A stretch of 36,985 nucleotides of DNA, from assembly GCF_025583945.1 (NCBI RefSeq), contig NZ_JAOEGU010000039.1, forward strand, positions 1 through 36,985. Reading direction: 5' to 3'. The translations under genes were made by a program, and so were the position numbers. The notes below the pieces were generated by a model. The model was not told where the DNA came from and ran no database searches. It worked only from the letters and a program-made list of their open reading frames with translations. Shown here piece by piece: positions 26,301-34,680 of this stretch; within the stretch, counting starts at the first letter, position 1; every line of letters starts with the position of its first letter. Source of the DNA: Methylobacter psychrophilus (GTDB lineage Bacteria > Pseudomonadota > Gammaproteobacteria > Methylococcales > Methylomonadaceae).

Positions 26301-27019
26301 TTTTCCAGTTCACGTCGTTTTTTTTCCCAAGTCTCCCAGCTTTTAAAGACCGTTGTTATGTCAGTGACAAGGCAATCAAGCCCCAAGGCTTCGGTTTCAG
26401 ACAATAAAGGTTTCAGTAATTTGGTTAATGCTTCTGGTGAATCTGCCAGTTTTAGCGGTACTTGACACGATATTTCAGATAAGGGGTAGAAAAAAGTTCG
26501 CCAATAATCGCGTACGACTTGATTTAGCAGTTCCGTATCATCGGTATTGACCTCTTGACGAAACAGACTGCCACTATCAAAAGCATGTTGCTGCAACATA
26601 CGATTACACCAGCCATGAATTGTGTACACAGCCGATTCGTCCATCCAGTTGGCGGCCAGTTCCAGTTGACGGGCACAAGTCGGCCAATCGTCAGAGGTAT
26701 AACTGTTACGTAGCGGTTCCAGAAAGTCATCACACTCACTAAACTGGCCACGAAAATAACTGGCGGCTTGGGTAAGACGGTCACGAATACGCTCGCGCAA
26801 TTCTTTCGTTGCCGCATCAGTAAAAGTCACCACTAAAATATCAGGCGGCAATAAGTTACGGCTTGGCAAAGCCGGATCTTGATTTTGACCATGACCAAGG
26901 ATTAGTCGCACATACAGTGCCGCGATGGTGTAGGTCTTGCCGGTACCGGCGCTGGCTTCTATCAGGCGGGTACCGGATAATGGAAAATCAAGTGGATCTA
27001 ATGAGTTTACGACGGTCAT
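23315..27019 (-). CDS. recB: Exodeoxyribonuclease V beta subunit
   Basis: RecB is the 3'-5' helicase-nuclease of RecBCD. The 1234-residue protein has Walker A ASAGTGKTYT (22-31), Walker B DEFQDTD, motif IV QAIYSFRGAD, and motifs V-VI ITIHKSKGLEYP and FYVAITRAKH. The C-terminal nuclease keeps the metal-binding triad Asp1120, Asp1133 and Lys1135, with the same 13- and 2-residue spacing as the E. coli enzyme, and the upstream GVLVHELLE histidine motif. It overlaps recC and recD by 4 nt on each side. The protein should be active as helicase and nuclease. Confidence 0.97.
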   Translation of the reverse strand: MTVVNSLDPLDFPLSGTRLIEASAGTGKTYTIAALYVRLILGHGQNQDPALPSRNLLPPDILVVTFTDAATKELRERIRDRLTQAASYFRGQFSECDDFLEPLRNSYTSDDWPTCARQLELAANWMDESAVYTIHGWCNRMLQQHAFDSGSLFRQEVNTDDTELLNQVVRDYWRTFFYPLSEISCQVPLKLADSPEALTKLLKPLLSETEALGLDCLVTDITTVFKSWETWEKKRRELEKQARYLWATHKIELEKLLKNASENRWLNGVKYAPATFNKKLAELSAWAQRGINEDIDTLVKFGQQKLSSGLVKAHQDKTEQLQHKAFQAIDALAGHVEKETEVTETLTLHAIHWIRNRYDTEKQRAAHMTFDDMLTRLDKALQSESGERLASVIRQQYPIALIDEFQDTDPVQYRIFANLYPANVDNGLGCFMIGDPKQAIYSFRGADIYTYLKAHQVTAGRHYTLGTNFRSTKALVDAVNQVFFAADQQTEGAFQFKSEKANPLPFINVDAKGRAEEWVINGEIAPALTLWHWDSPDAVGMPDYREQMAEVAASEIVRLLNCANQGKTGFQSKPGIIQALQPSDIAILVRSGTEAKAIRNALGRRRLRSVYLSERDSIYATSEASDLLLWLKALAEPRNERKVRAALSTAVLGWSYQALHQLTIDEPGWEQQLERFLGYQQRWQQDGILPTLRQLMNDYGLHARLLTENDGERCLTNLLHLAELLQQASAQLEGEQALIRHLAEEIAAADQAAEENIIRLESDANLIKIITIHKSKGLEYPLVFLPFICSFREVSGRYSHYYRYHDDRQNLCIDLSKDDAIKNISDRERLQEDLRLFYVAITRAKHACWLGFAPIKSGSGKACQLEKTAIGYLLGWEPKMPANMLITKLTQLKGACKAIVIAGLPEPAPAVYQPSEQHEIMDLPLQSITTIADNWWIASYSALQTEHKNTGQQLDRKLSDVPETAQEDKQSDEADVYVGSLTKTLSGIHSLPRGAGPGVLVHELLEQCAQRGFKAMLEKPDDCRLLIDKIFSHKTWDDKRDIIATTVMQWLTMPLLEGLNFGLADLEVDVYQAELEFLIGAEDVSIQALDHLVTRHTFSGKPRPRLLPAQLNGLLKGFIDLVFVHNRQYYIADYKFNGLGNNDAAYTQEIMETAMLAKRYDLQYALYLLALHRLLKVRMGDSYDYDTHIGGGLYLFLRGVNGTLSGRIFHKPPKVLIECMDKLFLGSSKHGETV

Positions 27020-30000
27020 GATTGCGCATCCTGTGCAGTTTGTTGCTTGATTTGAGTAAACGCAGCGTCATAAAGCGTTTGGCTCCAGGCCTTAAAATCA
27101 CCTTGTGCAGCCGTCTGGTTTAAATGGGCAAAAGTCGGGAAAAAACGCGCGAGATAGGCATCGTAGGCCACTTCACCCTTGGTCCAGTCATCACCCTGAT
27201 AGGTAGACTTTGCCGTATCCATGGCGTTATCTGGTGATGCACCCAACCAGGCAAATGCCGTTTTACAGGCAACCGGTAACGGCGCTTGCATACCCAGATG
27301 CCACGCTGTAATCAGCGTGTTAAGTTGTGCAAAAGCTGCTGTTTGTTCAAGCAGCGCAATTTCAATCACGCTATCGGAACCCATCACCAGTGTCTGTAAA
27401 TTCATACCGGCTGCACAGCCGGCAAGATGTTGCACCCAGTATGTTAAAAGGTTGGGATATTTTATTTTTCCCGTTTTGCCCAGTAAGGCTTGCGGCGTCA
27501 AATAAATCAATCCCTGAGTCAGGTCATCGCTATTTTGCCGCAAATTAATTAACTCACCGGTTAGCTGAATAGTGACACTATCAGCCAAGATAAACTGTAA
27601 ATCAATAATGCGTGCCTCAATTGCCTTGGGCCATAAAGTCAGGAGTGTCTGGTAGCCCAGCCAAACCTTATTAACGGGATCTGCAATATCAGCATACGCC
27701 GCGTGAGCGAAACCTCCGAGCGGGAGTTTACCTTGCCTGGCCATGGTTGTGCGTTGCTGCTCTAAAAAAGTATCCGGGTTATCTGGTGTTTCACTTTGCA
27801 AGGCATCCAGTAAATTTTGGCGTAGCATATAACTTTCCAGCTTGTTAAAGCCAAAAGGTTCGTTGTCTTCGCTGGTAATGGTCTCTTGATCGAAGCCAAA
27901 CTTGAGGGTGTTATTACAGAAGGTTTTTACCGGTGCTTTCAAAAAACGTCCCAAAGATTGCAGACCCAGTGACAACGTTTTTTCATAAACAGCCGCCGGG
28001 GTTGAACTGGCTAAACTGACGGACGCTGATGGTTCAAACCATTCCCGGGCATAAGTGAACAAGCGCGGATCACGATTTTTGGCCACATACTGTTTACTAA
28101 AAGGTTGTAGCGGGTGCTCAACGGTTAAGGCTTTAAGTAACTCCGGTTGGTTATTTGCCAATTGCCAGCCCAGGGCCAGTGTATCGCGTAGCTGACTGAT
28201 GAGTACCGATGGCGGGCGCTTACTATTGTCGCGAATGTTACGGCCTATCCAGCTGATATAAAGTTGTTGTCGCGCCGAAAGCAGGGCTTCCAAAAACAAA
28301 TAATGATCATCTTGTCTGCGTGACCGGTCACCGGGACGATACTGCCCGCGTTGACTCATCAGATCAAAGCTTTGTGCGGGTTGACTGCGTGGATAATCGC
28401 CGTCATTCATACCCAGTAAGCAGATCAGTCGAAAAGGGATGGCCCGCATCGGCATCAGTGTACAGAAATTGATCCGGTCACTTAAAAAACGCTGCTGGAG
28501 ATTAGGTTCATCTACTGTAGCCAGCCATGCTTCACGAACAACGTTTAAGGGTAAAGTATCGTCATCGGTTAAGCCGGCTTGTTCGCAGATTTCTCCCCAT
28601 CTTGTTAATGAGTGGCTAAGTATCTCCAGCGTTTTTCGTTCTTCCTCGCTGCTGGTGACATCAAAAAAATCTTCCAAAAGCGCTGATAATGTTTCTTGCC
28701 AGACCTTATAGTTTTGATCTTTCCGCAGTAAGTTGGCCTGTTTTTCAAGAGTTTCCAACAGATATGACAGGCCACCGACCCATTGAGCATCGAGTCCGCC
28801 AATTTCGTCGTAAGGCTCAATGGCATTAAATGCGGTACCAGCCCCCACGGCATAACCGAGCAACATTCTGCGTAAACCAAATTGCCAGGTATTGGCTTCC
28901 AGATCTTTAGGCATCGCTACATTTTGCGCGCGTTGTGCTGCATGTAAACCCCAACGGATACCGGCTTCTTCAACCCATTGATGCAATTTGGGAATAGCGG
29001 CTTCAGCAATGGCAAAACGCAGTCTTAAAGCCGGTACTTCAAGCAAGCCCAGAAATTCGCTAACGGCAAAACGGGAATCAGGTAAGTTAAGTAGGGCTTC
29101 AGCGGCAACCAGCAAGGGATTTTGACCTCGCTGTTGCTGATCGGCCAGGCTGTAAGGAATGTAGCGGGAATCACCGGACTTGATATTGCCAAATACCGCA
29201 CGGATATGTGGTGCGTATTTATTGATATCCGGCACCATGACAATGATATCGCGTGGCTTCAAGTTTTCAGCCGAATTAAAGCGGGCTAATAGCTGATCGT
29301 GAAGAATTTCGACTTCACGTTGCGGACTATGAGCAATATGAAACATGAGGGAGTTATCAACTTCAGGCAGTTCAACAGGTTTTGCAGGTAGCGGTTCCAG
29401 ATCGAGGATTGATTGTTGTAATTGTTGTAACAGACTGCCTTGTCCGAGTTCGCAGTAATCCTTGAACAGATCAATTTTGCTCTCCGGCCAATGCCAGTTT
29501 GCATAAGCTTGGGTATCGTCAAACTGGTCCAGCAAGCGAATATAATCACGTCCTTGTTTGCCCCAGGCGGCGAGTAACGGTTGCGAGTGGAGATGCAATT
29601 CTTCTGTGGGCAATACGCCAGTCATCCCGGGTTTATAAGCTTGGCGGCGGCGTTCAGCTTTTAACAGCTCTTTGTCTTCAATAATGTCTGCCCAGTAATG
29701 CTGGCAAGGGTTATGAACAAACAAGACTATCTGACAAAACTTGCCCAGTTTGGCTAATACTTCAAGCGACTGCTGGGGTAGCGATGACAAACCAAAGACT
29801 ATTATTCGCCGTGGCATGTCGACAGGACGCTGTTTCTGTGTATCAATTTGAGTCATAAATTGCGTATGAACGGCTGCACGACTGGCATAGGGCGTATATT
29901 GAATACCTAAATCCGCCAATACTGCCCGCCATAATGCGGCCTGCCAGCGTTGTTGTTCGGGCATAACCTGGCTTTCTCCAAGGCCATTGTGCAAGTTATA

Positions 30001-30501
30001 ACTACCTGTTGCCCAATCGGCAATCCAGTCCGAACGATAAACCTGATATTGGTCAAAAAGATCAGCCAGCTGTTCAGCGAGTTGATAGCGTTTGCGGCTA
30101 TTGTTATCGACCGCCAAAAATGTCGCTAAAATTTCAAACTCAGGCCGGGTAATCAGTGTCGGCAACAAACGGTACAAGCGCCAGGTCAAGGGCGCTTTTG
30201 CCAGCAGTTGTTCTTTGGGAATTTGTGAGCCCAATACCGAACGATAAACAGCCCAGATAAACGCTGATGGTAATTGCACTTTAATCGCTGCGGCAATACC
30301 TAACGCACTATTTTTCGCCAGGCTTTGTTGTAACCATTGTCCCATGCCATTACTTTGCACCAGAAATATTTCATTTTCCAACGGTGCCAAAGGATGTTCC
30401 CGTAGCCAGTATTCGACTACATCTCCCAACGCTTCCAGTTTGTTGGAGTGAATGACGGCAATACCGCTGTCCAGCAGGGTCTTGTAGCTTGTTTCTGTCA
30501 T
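27016..30501 (-). CDS. recC: Exodeoxyribonuclease V gamma subunit
   Basis: RecC is the Chi-recognising, structurally helicase-like but inactive subunit of RecBCD. The 1161-residue length is typical. Recognisable RecC blocks include the N-terminal LVQSNGMGQWLQQSLA (about 46-61), VFGLSSLPQQSLEVLA, the QREVEILHDQLL segment and MRAIPFRLICLLGMNDGDYPR. It is the first gene of the recC-recB-recD operon and overlaps recB by 4 nt. Its start has a weak ribosome site. Chi recognition by this protein cannot be judged from the sequence. Confidence 0.96.
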   Translation of the reverse strand: MTETSYKTLLDSGIAVIHSNKLEALGDVVEYWLREHPLAPLENEIFLVQSNGMGQWLQQSLAKNSALGIAAAIKVQLPSAFIWAVYRSVLGSQIPKEQLLAKAPLTWRLYRLLPTLITRPEFEILATFLAVDNNSRKRYQLAEQLADLFDQYQVYRSDWIADWATGSYNLHNGLGESQVMPEQQRWQAALWRAVLADLGIQYTPYASRAAVHTQFMTQIDTQKQRPVDMPRRIIVFGLSSLPQQSLEVLAKLGKFCQIVLFVHNPCQHYWADIIEDKELLKAERRRQAYKPGMTGVLPTEELHLHSQPLLAAWGKQGRDYIRLLDQFDDTQAYANWHWPESKIDLFKDYCELGQGSLLQQLQQSILDLEPLPAKPVELPEVDNSLMFHIAHSPQREVEILHDQLLARFNSAENLKPRDIIVMVPDINKYAPHIRAVFGNIKSGDSRYIPYSLADQQQRGQNPLLVAAEALLNLPDSRFAVSEFLGLLEVPALRLRFAIAEAAIPKLHQWVEEAGIRWGLHAAQRAQNVAMPKDLEANTWQFGLRRMLLGYAVGAGTAFNAIEPYDEIGGLDAQWVGGLSYLLETLEKQANLLRKDQNYKVWQETLSALLEDFFDVTSSEEERKTLEILSHSLTRWGEICEQAGLTDDDTLPLNVVREAWLATVDEPNLQQRFLSDRINFCTLMPMRAIPFRLICLLGMNDGDYPRSQPAQSFDLMSQRGQYRPGDRSRRQDDHYLFLEALLSARQQLYISWIGRNIRDNSKRPPSVLISQLRDTLALGWQLANNQPELLKALTVEHPLQPFSKQYVAKNRDPRLFTYAREWFEPSASVSLASSTPAAVYEKTLSLGLQSLGRFLKAPVKTFCNNTLKFGFDQETITSEDNEPFGFNKLESYMLRQNLLDALQSETPDNPDTFLEQQRTTMARQGKLPLGGFAHAAYADIADPVNKVWLGYQTLLTLWPKAIEARIIDLQFILADSVTIQLTGELINLRQNSDDLTQGLIYLTPQALLGKTGKIKYPNLLTYWVQHLAGCAAGMNLQTLVMGSDSVIEIALLEQTAAFAQLNTLITAWHLGMQAPLPVACKTAFAWLGASPDNAMDTAKSTYQGDDWTKGEVAYDAYLARFFPTFAHLNQTAAQGDFKAWSQTLYDAAFTQIKQQTAQDAQS

Positions 30502-30589
30502 GAGAATATTTTTTTGCTTTGAAATTATTTTGGTGAAGTAAGGATTTGATATTGTAGTAATCCCGGTAAAAGCAGTGCCTGCTGCAGGG

Positions 30590-30618
30590 CTAAGGAATGG
30601 AAAATGACCATTCTTTAG
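30590..30618. terminator. Hairpin at the cobB 3' end
   Basis: CTAAGGAATGG (30590-30600) pairs with CCATTCTTTAG (30608-30618), one mismatch, across a 7-nt loop that overlaps the cobB stop codon. There is no T-run on either strand, so transcript ending is only suggested. Confidence 0.4.
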
Positions 30619-31889
30619 CTATCAAACCACGCGGCAACCTGCTCCGGGACACCAGAAAAATACCAGTGGATATAAGAAGCTCTGGTGTTTTTATAACGTA
30701 CTCCGTTATCGCCTTGCTCCAGGGAAAATGCAGGTTCCAGTCCATGGTCATTTTCACGTTTGGAATAATGATATTCATGGCCGCGAACACCTGATTTTTC
30801 CTGCCTATAGCCAAGAGCCGCCAAGCGTGGATGCATGTGTGATTCATAGGGGAATATATTCGCCATTGGCCACGATTTACCCGTACTATCGATGATGGAC
30901 TTACCCAACAACATGGCCCCACCACATTCTGCCAAAACAGGTTTACCACTTTCAACAAAAGCCTTTAATGATTGCCACGTTGACGATTCTGATAGTTGCT
31001 GCGTGTGTAATTCCGGGTAACCTCCCGGTAGCCAAATAGCATTTATCTCAGGTGTGATTTCTTCACTGGCGAGTGGCGAGAAAAATTTCACTTTGGCACC
31101 ATTGGCGGTCAACCAATCCAGATTTGCAGGATAAATAAAGCAACAAGCAGCGTCCTTGGCAACGCCAATGGTTTTACCGGCAAGCAGGAGTGTGGGAGTT
31201 GATATTGCCGGCCCTGGTATTTTATGTTCAGAGAAAGCCTTCATAAAAATAGCCGGGTCTACATGAAAGAAGGGTAAGTAATCGGTGATATCTTCCCGCT
31301 CCGGCATTTTTAAACCCAAGTGACGTTCGTCTATGCTGTGATTACTGCGTTCCATCCAGGCAATTAAGGGCGGTAAGTCATATTCTGATAAAGCGTTTTG
31401 TAACAATTCGGCATGATAAGCGCTGCCGACTTTGTTGGCGATAATGCCGGAAATGCTCCCGCCTTTTTGAGCGGCCAAGGTTACAAAGCCGCTGACTAAT
31501 GCCGCAATGCTTCCGCTCATGCCACTGGCATCGACAACCAGAATAACAGGGCAAGCCAAGGCACAAGCTAAGTCGATACTGGAACCTTCCTCGCCAACGC
31601 CTGCCGCACCATCAAATAAGCCCATAACACCTTCAATTAAGGCAATTTCAGTGTTCGCTGTTTTTGTGACAAGTTGCAGTCGACAAGCATCAGCCCCCAT
31701 CATGCGCGTGTCCAAATTATAAGAGGGCTTGCCGGTAATGGCTTGGTGCCAAAGTGGATCAATAAAATCCGGCCCACTTTTAAAGGCAGTGATGTGTTGC
31801 TTTGCATCCTGAAAATATTGTAACAAAGTCAGCATTATCGTGGTTTTACCACAACCTGAATGAGTCCCTGCCAATAACGCTACCTGCAT
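30615..31889 (-). CDS. cobB: Cobyrinate a,c-diamide synthase (CobB/CbiA)
   Basis: A glutamine-dependent, ATP-using amidase of cobalamin synthesis that converts (hydrogeno)cobyrinic acid to its a,c-diamide. The 424-residue protein has an N-terminal dethiobiotin-synthetase-like domain with the P-loop GTHSGCGKTT (8-17) and FKSGPDFIDP (36-45). The C-terminal class I glutamine amidotransferase domain has the nucleophile Cys322 in LAECGGAMLLG and a later RGHEYHYS segment. AAGGG lies just before the ATG at 31889. No other cobalamin gene or recognisable B12 riboswitch lies within this window, so it is either isolated or at the edge of its pathway genes. Whether the aerobic or anaerobic route is used cannot be told. 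Confidence 0.95.
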   Translation of the reverse strand: MQVALLAGTHSGCGKTTIMLTLLQYFQDAKQHITAFKSGPDFIDPLWHQAITGKPSYNLDTRMMGADACRLQLVTKTANTEIALIEGVMGLFDGAAGVGEEGSSIDLACALACPVILVVDASGMSGSIAALVSGFVTLAAQKGGSISGIIANKVGSAYHAELLQNALSEYDLPPLIAWMERSNHSIDERHLGLKMPEREDITDYLPFFHVDPAIFMKAFSEHKIPGPAISTPTLLLAGKTIGVAKDAACCFIYPANLDWLTANGAKVKFFSPLASEEITPEINAIWLPGGYPELHTQQLSESSTWQSLKAFVESGKPVLAECGGAMLLGKSIIDSTGKSWPMANIFPYESHMHPRLAALGYRQEKSGVRGHEYHYSKRENDHGLEPAFSLEQGDNGVRYKNTRASYIHWYFSGVPEQVAAWFDS

Positions 31890-32463
31890 AATTTACCCTT
31901 GTTGATCTTAAAAATCGAAAATTCTTCCTGTGCAGTAATATCGCATACTTTAGCGTGGTATTGGCGGTTAGATTTTTAGACGGGCTATTGAAGCGTAAAA
32001 ATCCAATATACTGATAAATTATTACAGTGGTCAGTAACTTTGATGTTTTAGTACTATTGGTCGGTAAACGACATTCGATATTAAAAAATATTGCTTTGGA
32101 ATTTGCGATAGGACGAAATTTTGATTGACGGTAGTTGATATTTAACTAATGAAGCACACTTATGAGTCGAGGGTAAAGTGAGATGCAACGATAGTGAGTA
32201 ACGCTATGAACAGAATGAATTTGGATTTCAGTTATGGGATGCGAAAAAAGCACATATAGACTTTCAGAAATTAAACTTCCAATTCATATCGCTGTAAGCT
32301 CATACAGATAACATCCCTTGAAGGGATGGTATCTGTCAACATGGAAATTATGTATCTGAAATCTGTATAACTTGTATTATAAAAGTGACTATCGTAACCC
32401 CATCACATCGACTTAATCAAAGCAGATATTTTAGGATTACGATAGCTCTTAAAAGTCGATAAT
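31890..32463. other. Intergenic region between cobB and the lamin-tail gene
   Basis: A 574-nt gap with no convincing ORF. It must hold the cobB promoter on the minus strand. The lower part is occupied by repeat copy 4 (32252-32372). No cobalamin riboswitch fold was recognised. Confidence 0.5.
32252..32372. repeat. Dispersed palindromic repeat, copy 4 (core 32304-32336)
   Basis: Core ACAGATAACATCCCTT and AAGGGATGGTATCTGT pair with one mismatch. The left flank (TATAGACTTTCAGA at 32256-32269, then ATTAAACTTCCAATTCAT) is the reverse complement of the right flank of copy 1, and the right flank matches the left flank of copy 1. This is therefore an inverted full-length copy of about 120 bp, downstream of the lamin-tail gene. 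Confidence 0.85.
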
Positions 32464-33150
32464 TTATGCTTTTCGACGTCTTCCAACAAAACCTAATGCC
32501 GCCAATGCTGAACTAAACAGCCATACAGCAGCAGGTACCGGCACTGCTGATCCAGCGAATGACGTTTTACCCGGGCTGGCAATGTCACCACTTAATGATA
32601 GGTAGGCACCATCTAAGTTACCTACAGTAGACAAAGCCCATAGTGAGGCATTATTGGCTCCCAAAGCAGCAAGACTTCCAGGGATGCCGCTTACGTATTG
32701 AGTACGTGGACCTTTCACAGTGCCGCTTCCTTGGTCATTATAGGTAAGACGATCAATCAAGGTATTGGTATTATCATAAAGATTAATTTCGTCGGAGCGT
32801 CCCAGGTTTTGGCTATTGCCCCCGATAACTTTTATGCTGGTTGATAAATTCCATTCTGCGCGAAATGCAGTTGCAGTTAATTCGGTCAATATTACTGATT
32901 CACCTGCGCCAATAAGACCAAAGTCCGATAATGGTTTTGAGTTGGGTGTTCTACTGCTGTCATCAAAGCTCCAACCGGCAAAATTAACAGCGGTTGATCC
33001 CAGATTAGTAAATTCGATAAATTCTCCAGCGTTGGAGTTGTACATCCATTCGGTGATTTTAACATTAGTAACGGATGCTTCAGCGGTATTGATTAGGCCG
33101 CTCAGCATAGCGCCGGCAGCCAAAAGTTTAACTATGGTTTTATGGTTCAT
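32464..33150 (-). CDS. Secreted lamin-tail-domain protein with exosortase (VPVPAA-type) sorting tail
   Basis: A 228-residue exported protein. A signal peptide spans about 1-26 with a probable cleavage after AEA. Residues about 27-130 form a lamin-tail (LTD) domain: VKITEWMYNS, GEFIEFTNLG and AGWSFDD are typical strands. The C-terminus (203-228) is an exosortase sorting signal, with VPVPAAVWLF, a hydrophobic helix and a terminal RRRK. The domain is often attached to extracellular nucleases or used for surface attachment; no catalytic part is present here. It lies 54 nt downstream of the phytase-like gene on the same strand, with a 16-bp palindrome between, and is probably co-transcribed with it. 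Confidence 0.9.
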   Translation of the reverse strand: MNHKTIVKLLAAGAMLSGLINTAEASVTNVKITEWMYNSNAGEFIEFTNLGSTAVNFAGWSFDDSSRTPNSKPLSDFGLIGAGESVILTELTATAFRAEWNLSTSIKVIGGNSQNLGRSDEINLYDNTNTLIDRLTYNDQGSGTVKGPRTQYVSGIPGSLAALGANNASLWALSTVGNLDGAYLSLSGDIASPGKTSFAGSAVPVPAAVWLFSSALAALGFVGRRRKA

Positions 33151-33178
33151 TTTAATTTCTCAAGTAGGGTTAAAAACT

Positions 33179-33194
33179 ACCACGATATCGTGGT
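33179..33194. promoter_or_regulatory. 16-bp perfect palindrome between the two minus-strand exosortase-cargo genes
   Basis: ACCACGATATCGTGGT is fully self-complementary and sits in the 54-nt gap between the phytase-like and lamin-tail genes. It could be an operator or an mRNA hairpin that tunes expression of the second gene. Confidence 0.45.
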
Positions 33195-33204
33195 GGTGAT
33201 TTAT

Positions 33205-34680
33205 TTAAGCACGGACGCGTTTTCTTAACGAAGCCATTAAGCCAAGCAAGCCTGTACCAAACAACCAGGCAGCTGCGGGAACAGGGACAGCAGAAATTTG
33301 TTGTGCCTGAAAGTTAAGGGCCGTATCGGCAACAGCAAATACATAAAATTGGTTGGCACCCGCGACGTCAGGAACAAAATCATTGTCGTTGGCAACATAT
33401 AAGATGTGGAACAAGGTACCGTTATCGAGAATATCCTGACCAAAAGCCATCGCTTCAATCTTGGATGGGATATTGGCTTTGCTGATGCCGTTGGCATTAA
33501 GTGTAGCGGCTACGTCAAGAAATAAGGTTTTTGGAATTGCTGCAGCGCCTAATGCCGAAGAGCCAGTCATACCGCTAACTTCAGTTGCACCTGTGATGTC
33601 AATTTTATACAACTGCTTGACGACTGCGTTACTGCCATCTCCCAAGCCTTTGCCATCCCGCTCATCGATCAAAAACTCATGGTTGTTGATAGCGATAATT
33701 TCACTGGCACCTGAACCGGTTGTTAGTTTATAGGCGTATTCGTGAGTAGCTCCGCTTGCGATGTCAATAGTCACAATACGAATACTTTTGCCGCCGTCTT
33801 GTCCCAACGCAGCTTGCATGATACCTACCAGCATGGTGCCATCCGGAGTAATGGCCAAACCTTCCATACCCTTGTTGGTAACACGACCGTTTGCAGTGTT
33901 GTTAGCTATCTCGGTAGCGCCAACCGGATTCAGATTTGCAACGGCCAAATTGGCAGGCAGCGCAAAAGATTTAATGCGCTCACCGGTTGCACGGTCAAAC
34001 TGGTTGACATAAGGGCCGTATTCATCGGAAATAAACACGCTCTTGCCGTCATTCGAAACACGCACACCTTCGGGATCGAAGCGGCCATTACTGGGGTTTG
34101 CTGAACTAGAATCAGGTGCGGCCAGTGCATTGGCAGAACCATAGTTATCAGAACGACCGGTAAAATAATTGGTGTTGTTGGTTGTATTCAGTATTGGTGC
34201 GCCGGAACCTAAGGGAGCGCCATTTATTTGGTTACCCAAGCCTGCACCAGTGCCATAATTTAGCGTTGTGGCGCTAGACAACAAAGTGGTTGCTGTTAAT
34301 GTTGGCGTAAGGTTATAAGCCAAACCAGTACCTGATGTATTGGCAGTTAAATCCAGAGTTATGGTATGGAAACGTGCAATATAAGAAGATGTGTCGTCTA
34401 CTTGGCTGTTGTACGCCGTTGCATTAGGTCCGCGATCTGGCGTCGCAATAAAAGTATTTCCGCCTGCGTAAGCAAGACCTGAACCGATACCGCCCAGGAA
34501 ATTACCTGCAACACCGTTTTCAAGCAAGCCCGTTAAGCCTGATAAATCGGTATTAAGACCGGCAGAACTGCCGCTCAAGCTGCCAATAGCGATTAATTGG
34601 CCTGATGTGATTGCTGCATGCGCTGAAGTAGCGGCACAAAGTGAGGCTATGATAGCCGAAAGTAACAGTTTTTTATGCAT
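33205..34680 (-). CDS. Secreted phytase-like (esterase-like) protein with exosortase sorting tail
   Basis: A 491-residue exported protein. The signal peptide is 1-22 (cleavage after AHA). The mature domain is the phytase-like/esterase-like propeller family (PF13449 type): ATPDRGPN (79-86), DPEGVRVS (202-209), ISDEYGPY (217-224), NKGMEGLAITPDG (269-281) and FLIDERDG (336-343) carry the conserved acidic residues. The tail ends VPVPAAAWLF, a hydrophobic helix and RKRVRA, an exosortase sorting signal. An AGGA site precedes the ATG by 8 nt. A GEMM-I riboswitch lies 41 nt upstream in the leader, so the gene is probably under cyclic-dinucleotide control. The actual substrate (phytate or other phosphate ester) is not proven by the motifs. 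Confidence 0.92.
   Translation of the reverse strand: MHKKLLLSAIIASLCAATSAHAAITSGQLIAIGSLSGSSAGLNTDLSGLTGLLENGVAGNFLGGIGSGLAYAGGNTFIATPDRGPNATAYNSQVDDTSSYIARFHTITLDLTANTSGTGLAYNLTPTLTATTLLSSATTLNYGTGAGLGNQINGAPLGSGAPILNTTNNTNYFTGRSDNYGSANALAAPDSSSANPSNGRFDPEGVRVSNDGKSVFISDEYGPYVNQFDRATGERIKSFALPANLAVANLNPVGATEIANNTANGRVTNKGMEGLAITPDGTMLVGIMQAALGQDGGKSIRIVTIDIASGATHEYAYKLTTGSGASEIIAINNHEFLIDERDGKGLGDGSNAVVKQLYKIDITGATEVSGMTGSSALGAAAIPKTLFLDVAATLNANGISKANIPSKIEAMAFGQDILDNGTLFHILYVANDNDFVPDVAGANQFYVFAVADTALNFQAQQISAVPVPAAAWLFGTGLLGLMASLRKRVRA

Noticed and set aside
30590-30958. A 122-codon minus-strand frame overlapping the cobB C-terminal half
   Set aside because: It lies within cobB in another frame; cobB has the clear family motifs and ribosome site.
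32020-32040. A cagtggtc that resembles the B12-box (GCCACTG) of a cobalamin riboswitch in the cobB upstream region
   Set aside because: Read on the minus strand it gives GACCACTG, not GCCACTG, and the rest of the B12 riboswitch core was not found around it.
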